In this document: piece by piece, positions 1 through 6,367 of the stretch
How the letters are laid out: every line of letters starts with the position of its first letter
How positions within the stretch are numbered: the first letter of the stretch is position 1
Assembly: GCA_047629355.1 (NCBI GenBank)
Contig: JBLHWU010000203.1
Coordinates: 1-11,068, forward strand
Reading direction: 5' to 3'
From: CAYUNA01 sp047629355
GTDB taxonomy: Bacteria > Bacteroidota > Bacteroidia > Chitinophagales > Saprospiraceae
Length of the DNA stretch: 11,068 nucleotides
The notes under the pieces: generated by a model
Database searches by the model: none
Told to the model about the DNA's origin: nothing
What the model saw: the letters and a program-made list of their open reading frames with translations, nothing else
Made by a program: the position numbers and the translations under genes

Positions 1-179
1 TGCAAGAATTAGCCGCAAAAATCATTGAAAACAGCGGACAAACCATCGCAGCAGTAAAAAAATTATACCATTTTGGTAGCAAACATTCGCTATTGGAAGG
101 TTTGGAATATGAGCGCAATTACAAAACGGAATTGACGGATAAAGCGGATGATTTATTGAACTTTAAGAAGAAAATATAA
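1..179 (+). CDS. Enoyl-CoA hydratase/isomerase (crotonase) family, C-terminal end
   Basis: The open frame enters from the left edge (first full codon at 3) and ends with TAA at 177-179, leaving 58 residues. The peptide has the usual crotonase tail: a helix with ELAAKII, then a TIAAVKKL segment matching the conserved 'A...K..' helix after the active site, then LLEGLEYERNYKTELTDKADDLLNFKKK. That last stretch matches the family's pattern of an 'EGL..E...F....T.D..EG...F..K' C-terminal helix. The catalytic part lies outside the window, so hydratase and isomerase cannot be separated. It is co-directional with the carboxyltransferase gene that starts 114 nt downstream, which fits an acyl-CoA operon. 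The family call rests on the tail pattern alone. Confidence 0.68.
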   Translation, partial: QELAAKIIENSGQTIAAVKKLYHFGSKHSLLEGLEYERNYKTELTDKADDLLNFKKKI

Positions 180-182
180 AAG

Positions 183-284
183 AGGTGTCAGGAGTCAGGG
201 AACAGGTATCAGAAAGGGCACATGATTGACCTAATAGTCTAAAAGCGAAGCCTTCTGCCCCCTGACCCCTGTCTCCTGACACCT
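183..284. repeat. Spacer-filling long imperfect hairpin
   Basis: Positions 183-214 pair with 253-284 in about 26 of 32 positions. The outer 12 bp are perfect (AGGTGTCAGGAG with CTCCTGACACCT). The arms are built from a repeated short word (CAGG/CTGAC-type). The structure begins 4 nt after the upstream stop codon and ends 9 nt before the next ATG, so it fills nearly the whole spacer. There is no T-run on the plus strand, so a simple intrinsic terminator is unlikely. It may be an RNA processing or stability structure, or a dispersed repeat. Confidence 0.75.
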
Positions 285-293
285 AAAAAGAAT

Positions 294-1865
294 ATGGCAA
301 AAGATAAAAATAACATCCGCGAAGACCTCGCAGAATTTCATCAACGACAATCCTATTTATACGATGAAAACCGCCCTGAAGCTGTCCAAAAACGGCGAGC
401 CAAAGGACGGCGAACTGCCCGCGAAAATATCGCTGATTTATGCGATATCGATAGTTTTTTAGAACATGGTTCCCTAATCATTGCAGGTCAGCGAGGTCGA
501 AAATCACGGCAGGAATTAATTGAAAAAACACCTGCCGATGGCTTGGTTTCGGGCATTGGTGAAGTGAATGGTGAATTATTTGGAAAAGAAGCGTCCAAAT
601 GTGTGGTTTTGAGCTATGATTACACCGTTTTAGCGGGAACGCAAGGCGGTTTTAATCACAAGAAAACCGACCGCATGATGGCGATTGCTCGTCAAATCAA
701 AAGACCTATTGTCTTTTTTGTGGAAGGCGGCGGCGGACGACCAGGCGATGTCGATTTTATACCAATTTCCGTCGGTGGATTGGATTTGATGACGTGGGTA
801 GAATTTGCTAAATTGAGTGGGAAAGTTCCACGAGTTGCCATTGTTGAAGGCTATTGTTTCGCAGGAAATGCCGCAATTGCAGGCTGTGCAGATGTGATTA
901 TTGCGACAGAAAATACTTCGATTGGTATGGGTGGTCCGTCGATGATTGAAGGCGGTGGTTTGGGTAAATTTCATCCAAAAGAAATTGGTCCCGCAGCCAT
1001 GCAAACGGCGAATGGCGTCATTGATATTTTAGTAAAAGATGAAGCCGAAGCGGTCGAAATCACCAAGAAATACTTGTCTTATTTTCAAGGGAATATCAAC
1101 GATTGGACTTGTCAAGACCCCATTCATCTTCGCAATGTCATTCCAGAAAATCGAAAATTTGGCTACGATGTTTTAAAGGTCATTAATGCACTCTGCGATG
1201 ATGATTCGGTCTTGGAATTACGGGTGAATTTTGCTCGAAATATGGTCACCGCACTCGTTCGGATTGGCGGCAGACCAATGGGTTTGATTGCCAACAATCC
1301 TCGACATTTGGGTGGCGCGATTGACAGTGATGCAGCGGATAAGGCAGCGCGATTTATGCAGTTGTGCGATGCGTTTGGTTTACCGATTTTGTCGCTTTGT
1401 GATGCCCCTGGTTTCATGGTTGGGCCTGCTTGCGAACAGACGGCGATGATTCGACATTCTTCCCGAATGTTCGTCGTGGCGGCTTCTCTGCAAGTACCGA
1501 TGATGACGGTCGTTTTGCGCAAAGCCTACGGATTGGGTGCGATGGCGATGGCTGGCGGGAGTTTGCATGCGTCCCTATTTACGGTGGCTTGGCCGACGGG
1601 TGAATTTGGGGCAATGGGCTTGGAAGGCGCGGTCAAATTGGGTTTCAAAAAGGAACTGGATGCGCTTGATGACCCTGAAGAAAAACAGGCTTTATATGAT
1701 AAATTGGTGCGCGGTGCATATAAGCAAGGTAAGGCGATGAATGCGGCGGCGGCGTTGGAATTTGATGAGGTGATTGACCCGAAGGATACGAGGCGGTGGG
1801 TTTTGAATGGGTTGGAGAGTTTTGGGGAAATTGAAGGGAGTGGAAGGATGGTGGATTGTTGGTAG
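294..1865 (+). CDS. Acyl-CoA carboxylase carboxyltransferase (beta) subunit, PccB/MccB-like
   Basis: A 523-residue protein with the two-lobed carboxyltransferase fold of propionyl-, methylcrotonyl- and acetyl-CoA carboxylase beta chains. It would move a carboxyl group from carboxybiotin to an acyl-CoA in the cytoplasm. The N-terminal lobe has the entry motif GRRTARENIADL (39-50), a glycine-rich EGGGGRPGD loop (144-152) where relatives have SGGAR, and GPAAMQTANGVIDILVKDEAEA (233-253). The C-terminal lobe has VRIGGRPMGLIANNP (322-336), DAPGF (370-374, usually DVPGF), AYGLGAMAMAG (411-421) and WPTGEFGAMGLEGAV (433-447). Length is normal for the family. No biotin carboxylase or biotin-carrier gene is in the window, so partners must be encoded elsewhere. 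Acyl substrate is not determinable. The ATG at 294 follows a spacer hairpin and has no clear Shine-Dalgarno. Confidence 0.9.
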   Translation: MAKDKNNIREDLAEFHQRQSYLYDENRPEAVQKRRAKGRRTARENIADLCDIDSFLEHGSLIIAGQRGRKSRQELIEKTPADGLVSGIGEVNGELFGKEASKCVVLSYDYTVLAGTQGGFNHKKTDRMMAIARQIKRPIVFFVEGGGGRPGDVDFIPISVGGLDLMTWVEFAKLSGKVPRVAIVEGYCFAGNAAIAGCADVIIATENTSIGMGGPSMIEGGGLGKFHPKEIGPAAMQTANGVIDILVKDEAEAVEITKKYLSYFQGNINDWTCQDPIHLRNVIPENRKFGYDVLKVINALCDDDSVLELRVNFARNMVTALVRIGGRPMGLIANNPRHLGGAIDSDAADKAARFMQLCDAFGLPILSLCDAPGFMVGPACEQTAMIRHSSRMFVVAASLQVPMMTVVLRKAYGLGAMAMAGGSLHASLFTVAWPTGEFGAMGLEGAVKLGFKKELDALDDPEEKQALYDKLVRGAYKQGKAMNAAAALEFDEVIDPKDTRRWVLNGLESFGEIEGSGRMVDCW

Positions 1866-1916
1866 GATTTTTCAATCCGTGCCTTTGAATAATTTTTAAT
1901 CTAGAAAGTATAACCA

Positions 1917-2030
1917 ATGGGAAGTTTTGCGATTAAAATAATAGCTCAAAAAGAGCTAAAAGATATTAAATGGAAACAAGTTGCGGATAAATTCAAAGAA
2001 CTTTATCACCTTGATAATAACGATAAGTAA
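1917..2030 (+). CDS. Possible 37-residue small protein or gene remnant
   Basis: The open frame encodes MGSFAIKIIAQKELKDIKW and continues to ...FKELYHLDNNDK, with TAA at 2028-2030. It is lysine-rich and amphipathic, and I do not recognise it. The stop codon lies inside the left tip of the 161-nt palindrome, so the frame may be the truncated 5' part of a gene cut by that element. No convincing ribosome binding site is visible. It could equally be a chance frame in AT-rich spacer DNA. Confidence 0.25.
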   Translation: MGSFAIKIIAQKELKDIKWKQVADKFKELYHLDNNDK

Positions 2031-2186
2031 AAACGATTCAATAACTTGGGCCATTATGCTTGTCCTTTTCCCTTCTAAAAAACACAAAAAATAGTTCCGT
2101 AACGAAGGCTATGCAACGATTTTTTGAATTCTTTAGAAGAAAAAATTACGGCGCATTATGGTCCAATTTATTAAATCGTTTTTACT
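2026..2186. repeat. 161-nt imperfect palindrome, MITE-like
   Basis: The outermost 13 nt are perfect inverted repeats (AGTAAAAACGATT at 2026-2038, AATCGTTTTTACT at 2174-2186). Pairing continues inward through 2040-2059 with 2153-2172 with few mismatches. After a one- or two-base slip it continues from TTCTAAA (2073-2079) against TTTAGAA (2132-2138) and CAAAAAATAGTT against AACGATTTTTTG. The tip is near 2099-2110. The spacer 1866-2309 is otherwise non-coding apart from the doubtful small frame at 1917. I found no clear target-site duplication directly abutting the arms. Confidence 0.7.
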
Positions 2187-2309
2187 AAGGATAAAAGAAT
2201 TTTTGAGACTTATAGTTGGAAAGGAATAGTAGATTTGAAAAATGAATCCTTGTTATCTGATTCTTATTTTATTCAAAGGTATCATCGTTTTAATACCAGA
2301 GGGATAAAG

Positions 2310-3011
2310 ATGAACTGGACTAATATATTGGGAATGGGCTATCGAGTATATTCGTTTTTTGATTATCCCAGAATATTTGAAAGGCGACTTCCATTTTATT
2401 ATAAAACGCTTTCCAATTCTCACCTAAATCAAGTCAAGAAAAAAGCTTTTGAATGTGGTTTTGGAATAGAAGTAGAAGTTTATGGTCAATTTAAAGAATA
2501 TCCAAGAGAAATTGGTCTGTTCTTAGTTGCTTTAGCAGAAACTGTTGATGGAATTATTGATACCGATATTGGAAATGGTTATGCGCAATCATACATAGGT
2601 GAGGATATTCCCATAGGCTATTATACAGTAAATGAGTTCAAAAAAGCAATTAACAATAAACCAAAGAAGCTTTCATGTGGAATTAGTGCTTTAATAAGTG
2701 ATGTTTTTGGTGAAAATGAAATTATCCAAAAAGAAGCTAAAAAGTTAGCAACTCGAATTACTAATCAATCATGGGGTATACATTCAGATTTAATAAATGT
2801 ATGTTTGTTAAGATTGTCAGAAGGAAATATTAAGCAATTAAACAACTACTTTCCTGTGAAAAACGTACAAGAAATTATTAAATTGGGAAAGGGCAAGCAA
2901 TTTAAAAAACTTGGATTTTGGAATTTTGATGATTTTCATCCTTACGAAGAGGAAGAATTTTTAATTGAGTACCCAACTTTATACAAATATTTCAAAGGAA
3001 TAGAATTTTAA
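2310..3011 (+). CDS. Hypothetical protein, unrecognised family, in accessory segment
   Basis: I do not recognise this protein. From the ATG at 2310 it has 233 residues. That start is preferred because AGAGG lies 7 nt upstream. A TTG at 2235 in the same frame would add 25 residues. It appears soluble: no signal peptide or clear membrane helix, but many Lys, Ile, Phe, Tyr and Asn residues. Visible landmarks are GFGIEVEVYGQFKEYPREIG, AETVDGIIDTDIGNGYAQSY, a CGISALISDVFGENEIIQKE helix, and an acidic aromatic end (FHPYEEEEFLIEYP). The gene is AT-rich relative to its flanks and ends 14 nt before the BRO-family gene, so the two are probably co-transcribed. An accessory or defence-related role is conceivable from position only. 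Nothing in the sequence shows it. Confidence 0.7.
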   Translation: MNWTNILGMGYRVYSFFDYPRIFERRLPFYYKTLSNSHLNQVKKKAFECGFGIEVEVYGQFKEYPREIGLFLVALAETVDGIIDTDIGNGYAQSYIGEDIPIGYYTVNEFKKAINNKPKKLSCGISALISDVFGENEIIQKEAKKLATRITNQSWGIHSDLINVCLLRLSEGNIKQLNNYFPVKNVQEIIKLGKGKQFKKLGFWNFDDFHPYEEEEFLIEYPTLYKYFKGIEF

Positions 3012-3024
3012 ATCGCCAAAAATT

Positions 3025-3888
3025 ATGAAAGAACAAAACAAATTAGTCGTTTTTCAAGAAAAAGATATCCGCCGCATTTGGCATCAAGAAGAATGGTGGT
3101 TTGCAGTTCTTGACATTATCGAAGTGCTGACGGACACTACTGACCCGTCGCAATATTTTAAAAGAATGCGACAGCGGGATGAGGCATTGAAAAGCTACGT
3201 GGGTACAAATTGTACCCACGTAGCTTTGGAAGGCAAAACAGGAAAGAAACGAAAAACAACTATTGGAAATACAGAACATGTTTTTCGAATTATTCAGTCT
3301 ATTACCTCTCCAAAAGCAGAACCATTTAAACAATGGCTGGCAAAAGTGGCGTATGAACGGATTCAGGAAATTGAAAATCCAGAACTTGCTGCGGAAAGAG
3401 CACGACAATATTATAAGGAATTGGGATACAGTGACGATTGGATAGCCAAACGTTTGCAATCCATTGAAGTCAGAGGAAAATTAACAGATGAATGGAAGGA
3501 AAGAGGCGTGAAAGAAGGCATTGAATATTCCATTTTAACTGCTGAAATCTCCAGTGCGACTTTTGGTATGAAACCATCAGAATACAAAGAATTTAAAGAT
3601 TTAAAACGGGAAAATTTACGTGACCATATGACTGATTTAGAATTGATATTTACCATGCTTGGAGAAACAGCGACTAAGAATGAAGCACAAAATACAGATG
3701 CAAAAGGATTTAATGAGAATAAAAAAGCTGCTATCAAAGGAGGAAGCGCCGCTGGAAAAGCATTAAATACTTTTGAGCAAGAAATGGGGCAAGAAGTTGT
3801 TTCTGATAAAAATTATAAAGGACAAATTGCAGAAGCGAAAAAGCAAAAAAAGATAGCAACAGAAAATAAAAAACATCCAAACATTTAA
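3025..3888 (+). CDS. BRO family (Bro-N) protein, phage-antirepressor-like
   Basis: A 287-residue protein. Residues 8-110 match the Bro-N domain of baculovirus BRO and phage antirepressor proteins: VVFQEKDIRRIWHQEEWWFAVLDIIEVLT, GTNCTHVAL (60-68), and the diagnostic FRIIQSITSPKAEPFKQWLAKVAYERIQE (87-115). The C-terminal part follows the pattern of chromosomal BRO relatives: GYSDDWIAKRLQSIEVRGKLTDEW, then EYKEFKDLKRENLRDHMTDLEL, then GFNENKKAAIKGGSAAGKAL. Bro-N domains bind DNA, and such genes mark phage-derived or otherwise mobile accessory DNA. Its target here is unknown. It lies 14 nt after the hypothetical gene and 10 nt before the isomerase. Codons 56-68 are covered by a perfect palindrome (separate entry). 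DinD is a more distant relative and fits less well. Confidence 0.88.
   Translation: MKEQNKLVVFQEKDIRRIWHQEEWWFAVLDIIEVLTDTTDPSQYFKRMRQRDEALKSYVGTNCTHVALEGKTGKKRKTTIGNTEHVFRIIQSITSPKAEPFKQWLAKVAYERIQEIENPELAAERARQYYKELGYSDDWIAKRLQSIEVRGKLTDEWKERGVKEGIEYSILTAEISSATFGMKPSEYKEFKDLKRENLRDHMTDLELIFTMLGETATKNEAQNTDAKGFNENKKAAIKGGSAAGKALNTFEQEMGQEVVSDKNYKGQIAEAKKQKKIATENKKHPNI
3191..3227. repeat. Perfect 37-nt palindrome inside the BRO reading frame
   Basis: AAAGCTACGTGGGTACAA (3191-3208), a single A (3209), then TTGTACCCACGTAGCTTT (3210-3227). The two 18-nt arms are exact reverse complements. The palindrome encodes residues 56-68 (K S Y V G T N C T H V A L) of the BRO protein. Because of the symmetry, the opposite strand encodes nearly the same peptide (SYVGTICTHVA). 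GTNCTHV lies in a region where the family is conserved, so a working protein and a perfect dyad are both maintained here. Confidence 0.95.
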
Positions 3889-3898
3889 AATAATTTTT

Positions 3899-4666
3899 AT
3901 GCAAACCATAAAAAAAACTAAAAAAAATGCCTACACCATCCTCCAACTCAACCGCCCAAAAGTCAACGCCATCAACCACCAAATGGTCAAAGAATTACAG
4001 CAGACTTTTAGCGACTTGGAAGCAGACGATACGGTACACGGCGTCATCCTCACAGGCACGCCACATTTTTTCTCTGCAGGCTTAGACGTCATCGAACTTT
4101 ATGATTACGACGAGCCGAAGATGCGGGCATTTATGATTGATTTTGGCGCATTGCATGTACAAATGGCTCGTTTTGCCAAGCCCTTGATTTGTGCAATTAA
4201 CGGACATTCACCAGCAGGCGGGACGGTATTTGCGATTACGGCAGACCATCGAATTATGGTGGAGGGTGAAAAATACGGCATCGGACTGAATGAAGTCGCC
4301 GTCAATGTGCAAATTTCCCACAACTTAGCCTTCGCTTATGCGTTTTGGTTAGGGAACCGCAAGGCGCACCAATTCACTATGGACGGCAAATTATTGAGTC
4401 CAACCGAAGCCCTCGCGAGTGGTTTGGTGGATGAAGTAGTGACTGCCGAGGAGTTATTACCGCGAGCAGAAGCAAAAATGCAGCAGTATTTACAAGCCAA
4501 TCCCGATATTTTGCGCAATACCAAAAACAGAGTGCGGAAGGTTTGGTGGAATCAATTGGAAACGCATGGCGAGGCGGATTTGGAAGCGGCATTGGAAGTG
4601 TGGTGGAGTGCCGATGTGAGAGGGCGAATGAAAAGGTTGATTGATAAGATTAGTAGGAAAAAGTAG
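3899..4666 (+). CDS. Crotonase family, Delta3-Delta2-enoyl-CoA isomerase-like
   Basis: A 255-residue crotonase-fold protein of normal length. The first oxyanion-hole loop is HFFSAGLDV (56-64) and the second is GHSPAGGT (102-109). Glu132 in YGIGLNEV corresponds to the single catalytic glutamate of mitochondrial enoyl-CoA isomerase, whose motif is also GLNE. The hydratase-type first glutamate is absent: the equivalent region is IELYDYDEPK. This favours moving a cis/trans-3 double bond to the 2-position in unsaturated acyl-CoA breakdown over simple hydration. The protein aligns without gaps to the crotonase at 10640 through residue 132, so the two are paralogues. The ATG overlaps the right copy of the 11-nt direct repeat. 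A hairpin follows at 4684. Confidence 0.88.
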   Translation: MQTIKKTKKNAYTILQLNRPKVNAINHQMVKELQQTFSDLEADDTVHGVILTGTPHFFSAGLDVIELYDYDEPKMRAFMIDFGALHVQMARFAKPLICAINGHSPAGGTVFAITADHRIMVEGEKYGIGLNEVAVNVQISHNLAFAYAFWLGNRKAHQFTMDGKLLSPTEALASGLVDEVVTAEELLPRAEAKMQQYLQANPDILRNTKNRVRKVWWNQLETHGEADLEAALEVWWSADVRGRMKRLIDKISRKK

Positions 4667-4683
4667 ATTATCTCTTTTGAAAA

Positions 4684-4719
4684 AGAACCCCCAACCCCTT
4701 TAGGGATTGGGAGTTCTTG
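4684..4719. terminator. Hairpin after the isomerase gene
   Basis: AAGAACCCCCAACCCC pairs with GGGATTGGGAGTTCTT with two mismatches and a four-base loop (TTTA). It begins 17 nt after the isomerase stop. There is no T-run on the plus strand, and on the minus strand the stem is followed by a short CTTTTTC. It may be a weak terminator, or another member of the spacer hairpins common in this window. Confidence 0.5.
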
Positions 4720-4748
4720 AAAAATGAAAACAAATTTAAAATATTATT

Positions 4749-4777
4749 GGTAGCGAACACGAAAAACACCCGCTACC
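4749..4777. repeat. Short inverted repeat in thiolase leader
   Basis: GGTAGCG (4749-4755) and CGCTACC (4771-4777) are perfect 7-bp arms around a 15-nt A-rich loop, 41 nt before the thiolase ATG. It could be a 5'-leader stem or a binding site. Nothing else supports either. No convincing promoter match was found in 4667-4818. Confidence 0.35.
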
Positions 4778-4818
4778 TAATTACATAGAATATACAAAAT
4801 AAACCAATAAAAATTATT

Positions 4819-6000
4819 ATGAAAGAAGCAGTAATCATCTCCACCGCTCGCACACCAATCGGGCGCGCATACAAAGGCGCATTGAATGCCACCCAAGGAC
4901 CAACAATGGCAGGTTGGGCAATCGAAGCAGCTGTCAAACGAGCAGGTATTGATCCTGCCGAAGTCGATGATGTGATTATGGGTTGCGCCATGCCACAAGG
5001 CACGACGGGAATGAATATCGGTCGAATGGCAGCACTTGCAGGTGGTTTGCCAGTAACCGTAAGTGGGATGACAATTGACCGGCAATGTTCGTCGGGCATG
5101 ATGGCCATTGCGACGGCAGCCAAGCAAATTATTTCGGATGGCATGAGTGTGGCGATTGGCGGTGGCTTGGAATCCATTAGTTTGGTGCAGACTAAAGATA
5201 TGAATACTAAGTATTTAGTAGACAAAAAATTGGTGGCGAAACACAAGCACGTTTACATGCCGATGTTGCAAACTGCGGAAACCGTTGCCAAACGCTACGG
5301 TATTTCGCGCGAAGCACAAGATGAATATGGCTACCAAAGTCAAATGCGTACTGCAGCCGCACAAGCAGCAGGTAAATTTGACGATGAAATCATTCCAATT
5401 ACGACGATAAAAGGCGTGATGAATAAAGAAACCAAGGAAGTTTCGTTTCATGAAGTCACTTTGACCAAAGACGAAGGCAACCGGCCAACGACCACTTTGG
5501 AAGGTTTATCAGGCTTGCGTCTCGTCAATGAAGGCGGAACAATCACCGCTGGAAATGCAAGCCAAATGTCAGACGGTGCATCCGCGTGTGTATTGATGGA
5601 TTCCAAGTTGGCATCACAGCGAAATTTGAATCCATTAGGTATTTATCGAGGCATCGCTGTCGCAGGTTGTGAGCCAGATGAAATGGGGATTGGACCAGTT
5701 TTCGCCATTCCAAAATTGCTAAAAGCACATGGCTTAACCATCGACGATATCGGCTTGTGGGAACTCAATGAAGCATTTGCAGTGCAAGTATTATATTGTC
5801 AAGAAAAACTGGGTATTCCAGCTGAATTGATGAACGTTAACGGCGGCGCAATTTCTATCGGACACCCGTATGGCATGAGTGGTTCGCGGATGGTCGCACA
5901 TGCTTTGATTGAAGGGAAAAGACGTGGTGCGAAATATGTGGTTAGTACAATGTGTGTAGGCGGAGGAATGGGCGCAGCGGGGTTATTCGAAGTCGCTTAA
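4819..6000 (+). CDS. Thiolase, acetyl-CoA acyltransferase
   Basis: A 393-residue thiolase of standard length. It cleaves 3-ketoacyl-CoA with CoA to acetyl-CoA and a shortened acyl-CoA, or condenses two acyl-CoAs. All catalytic elements are present: nucleophile Cys90 in DRQCSSGMMAI, NEAF at 317-320, His349 in GGAISIGHPYGMSG, and the second Cys379 in STMCVGGGMGAAG. The N-terminal AVIISTARTPIGRA and the C-terminal glycine-rich end are typical. Whether it is degradative (FadA-like) or biosynthetic (AtoB/PhaA-like) cannot be settled by eye. The surrounding isomerase and carboxylase genes favour degradation. It is co-directional with the isomerase after a 152-nt spacer with two hairpins, so it may be transcribed separately. 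A long hairpin begins 5 nt after its stop codon. Confidence 0.95.
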   Translation: MKEAVIISTARTPIGRAYKGALNATQGPTMAGWAIEAAVKRAGIDPAEVDDVIMGCAMPQGTTGMNIGRMAALAGGLPVTVSGMTIDRQCSSGMMAIATAAKQIISDGMSVAIGGGLESISLVQTKDMNTKYLVDKKLVAKHKHVYMPMLQTAETVAKRYGISREAQDEYGYQSQMRTAAAQAAGKFDDEIIPITTIKGVMNKETKEVSFHEVTLTKDEGNRPTTTLEGLSGLRLVNEGGTITAGNASQMSDGASACVLMDSKLASQRNLNPLGIYRGIAVAGCEPDEMGIGPVFAIPKLLKAHGLTIDDIGLWELNEAFAVQVLYCQEKLGIPAELMNVNGGAISIGHPYGMSGSRMVAHALIEGKRRGAKYVVSTMCVGGGMGAAGLFEVA

Positions 6001-6005
6001 AAATG

Positions 6006-6069
6006 GGTATTGGGTTTTAGGTACTGGGCATGACGTGTTCTACCCACACAGTACCTCAAACCCAATATC
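6006..6069. repeat. Long hairpin directly after the thiolase stop
   Basis: Positions 6006-6026 pair with 6049-6069: 19 Watson-Crick pairs, one wobble and one mismatch over 21 positions. The left arm runs from GTATTGGG to AGGTACTG and the right arm from CAGTACC to CCCAATAT. The arms are made of a repeated GGTAxTGGG-like word. No T-run follows. It resembles the hairpin at 183-284 in placement and construction. Confidence 0.75.
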
Positions 6070-6097
6070 ACGGGGTTGAATTGGTTCTATTTTAATC

Positions 6098-6137
6098 TTT
6101 TTGCTCCTTTTTTCCTTGACGAAAAAAGAAGCAAAAA
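6098..6137. terminator. T-rich/A-rich hairpin, terminator-like
   Basis: TTTTTGCTCCTTTTTTC (6098-6114) pairs with 6121-6137 at 16 of 17 positions around the loop CTTGAC. The T-rich arm is 5' and the A-rich arm 3', so on the minus strand the structure reads the same way. An alternative pairing uses CTTGAC (6115-6120) with GTCAAG (6139-6144). No separate T-run follows on either strand, so termination is only one possible role. Confidence 0.5.
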
Positions 6138-6153
6138 AGTCAAGACTTTCGAT

Positions 6154-6306
6154 ATTTTGGCTAAAATTCTAATGCAAATAGCAATCAAAACCAAACTCAT
6201 CCTCCTATTTTGCTCACTCCTTTGAGCCTCTGGGCTCAAGCAAGCGCAGGAACTCAAACAAGGTTTTTCATTAGCTAGTTGCATTAGAATTTCTTAACGC
6301 CAAAAT
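6154..6306. repeat. MITE-like element with nested inverted ends
   Basis: ATTTTGGC (6154-6161) pairs with GCCAAAAT (6299-6306). Inside it AAATTCTAATGCAA (6164-6177) is an exact reverse complement of 6279-6292, and TAGC (6179-6182) pairs with GCTA (6274-6277). A 7-bp hairpin, TTGAGCC-TCTG-GGCTCAA (6222-6239), lies near the centre. The layout of short inverted ends, a central stem and no coding content suggests a non-autonomous mobile repeat. Together with the hairpins at 6006 and 6098 it accounts for most of the 367-nt spacer 6001-6367, which holds no gene I can support. Confidence 0.55.
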
Positions 6307-6367
6307 CTCTAAGGTCGAAGCAAACCGTAAATTTCAGAACCAATCAACTCTGACAATACCATCTAAA

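Larger units (their letters stand above)
1888..3899. other. Candidate inserted accessory segment bounded by an 11-nt direct repeat
   Basis: AATAATTTTTA occurs at 1888-1898, 22 nt after the carboxyltransferase stop, and again at 3889-3899, where its last A is the first base of the downstream isomerase ATG. The enclosed DNA is visibly more AT-rich and uses more A/T-ending codons than its neighbours. It carries a long palindrome, an unrecognised gene and a BRO-family gene. Collapsing the repeat would leave a spacer of about 33 nt between two co-directional acyl-CoA genes. The repeat is short and AT-rich, so chance remains possible. Confidence 0.4.

Noticed and set aside
2211..2218. TATAGTTG as a -7 promoter box for the unknown gene
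   Set aside because: It is one base off consensus, and the only nearby TTTG is 5 nt upstream, far too close to serve as a -33 element.
2158..2229. 23-codon amphipathic micro-ORF (MVQFIKSFLLRIKEF...) before the unknown gene
   Set aside because: It begins inside the right arm of the 161-nt palindrome and has no ribosome binding site, so it is probably a chance frame.
3025..3888. DinD-type DNA-damage-inducible protein
   Set aside because: The IQSI-SPKAEPFKQWLAKV core and the C-terminal ENK..A..GG pattern fit chromosomal BRO proteins better.
6087..6284. 65-codon minus-strand frame in the 6001-6367 spacer
   Set aside because: It covers the T/A-rich hairpin and the MITE-like element and translates these repeats. 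No gene support.
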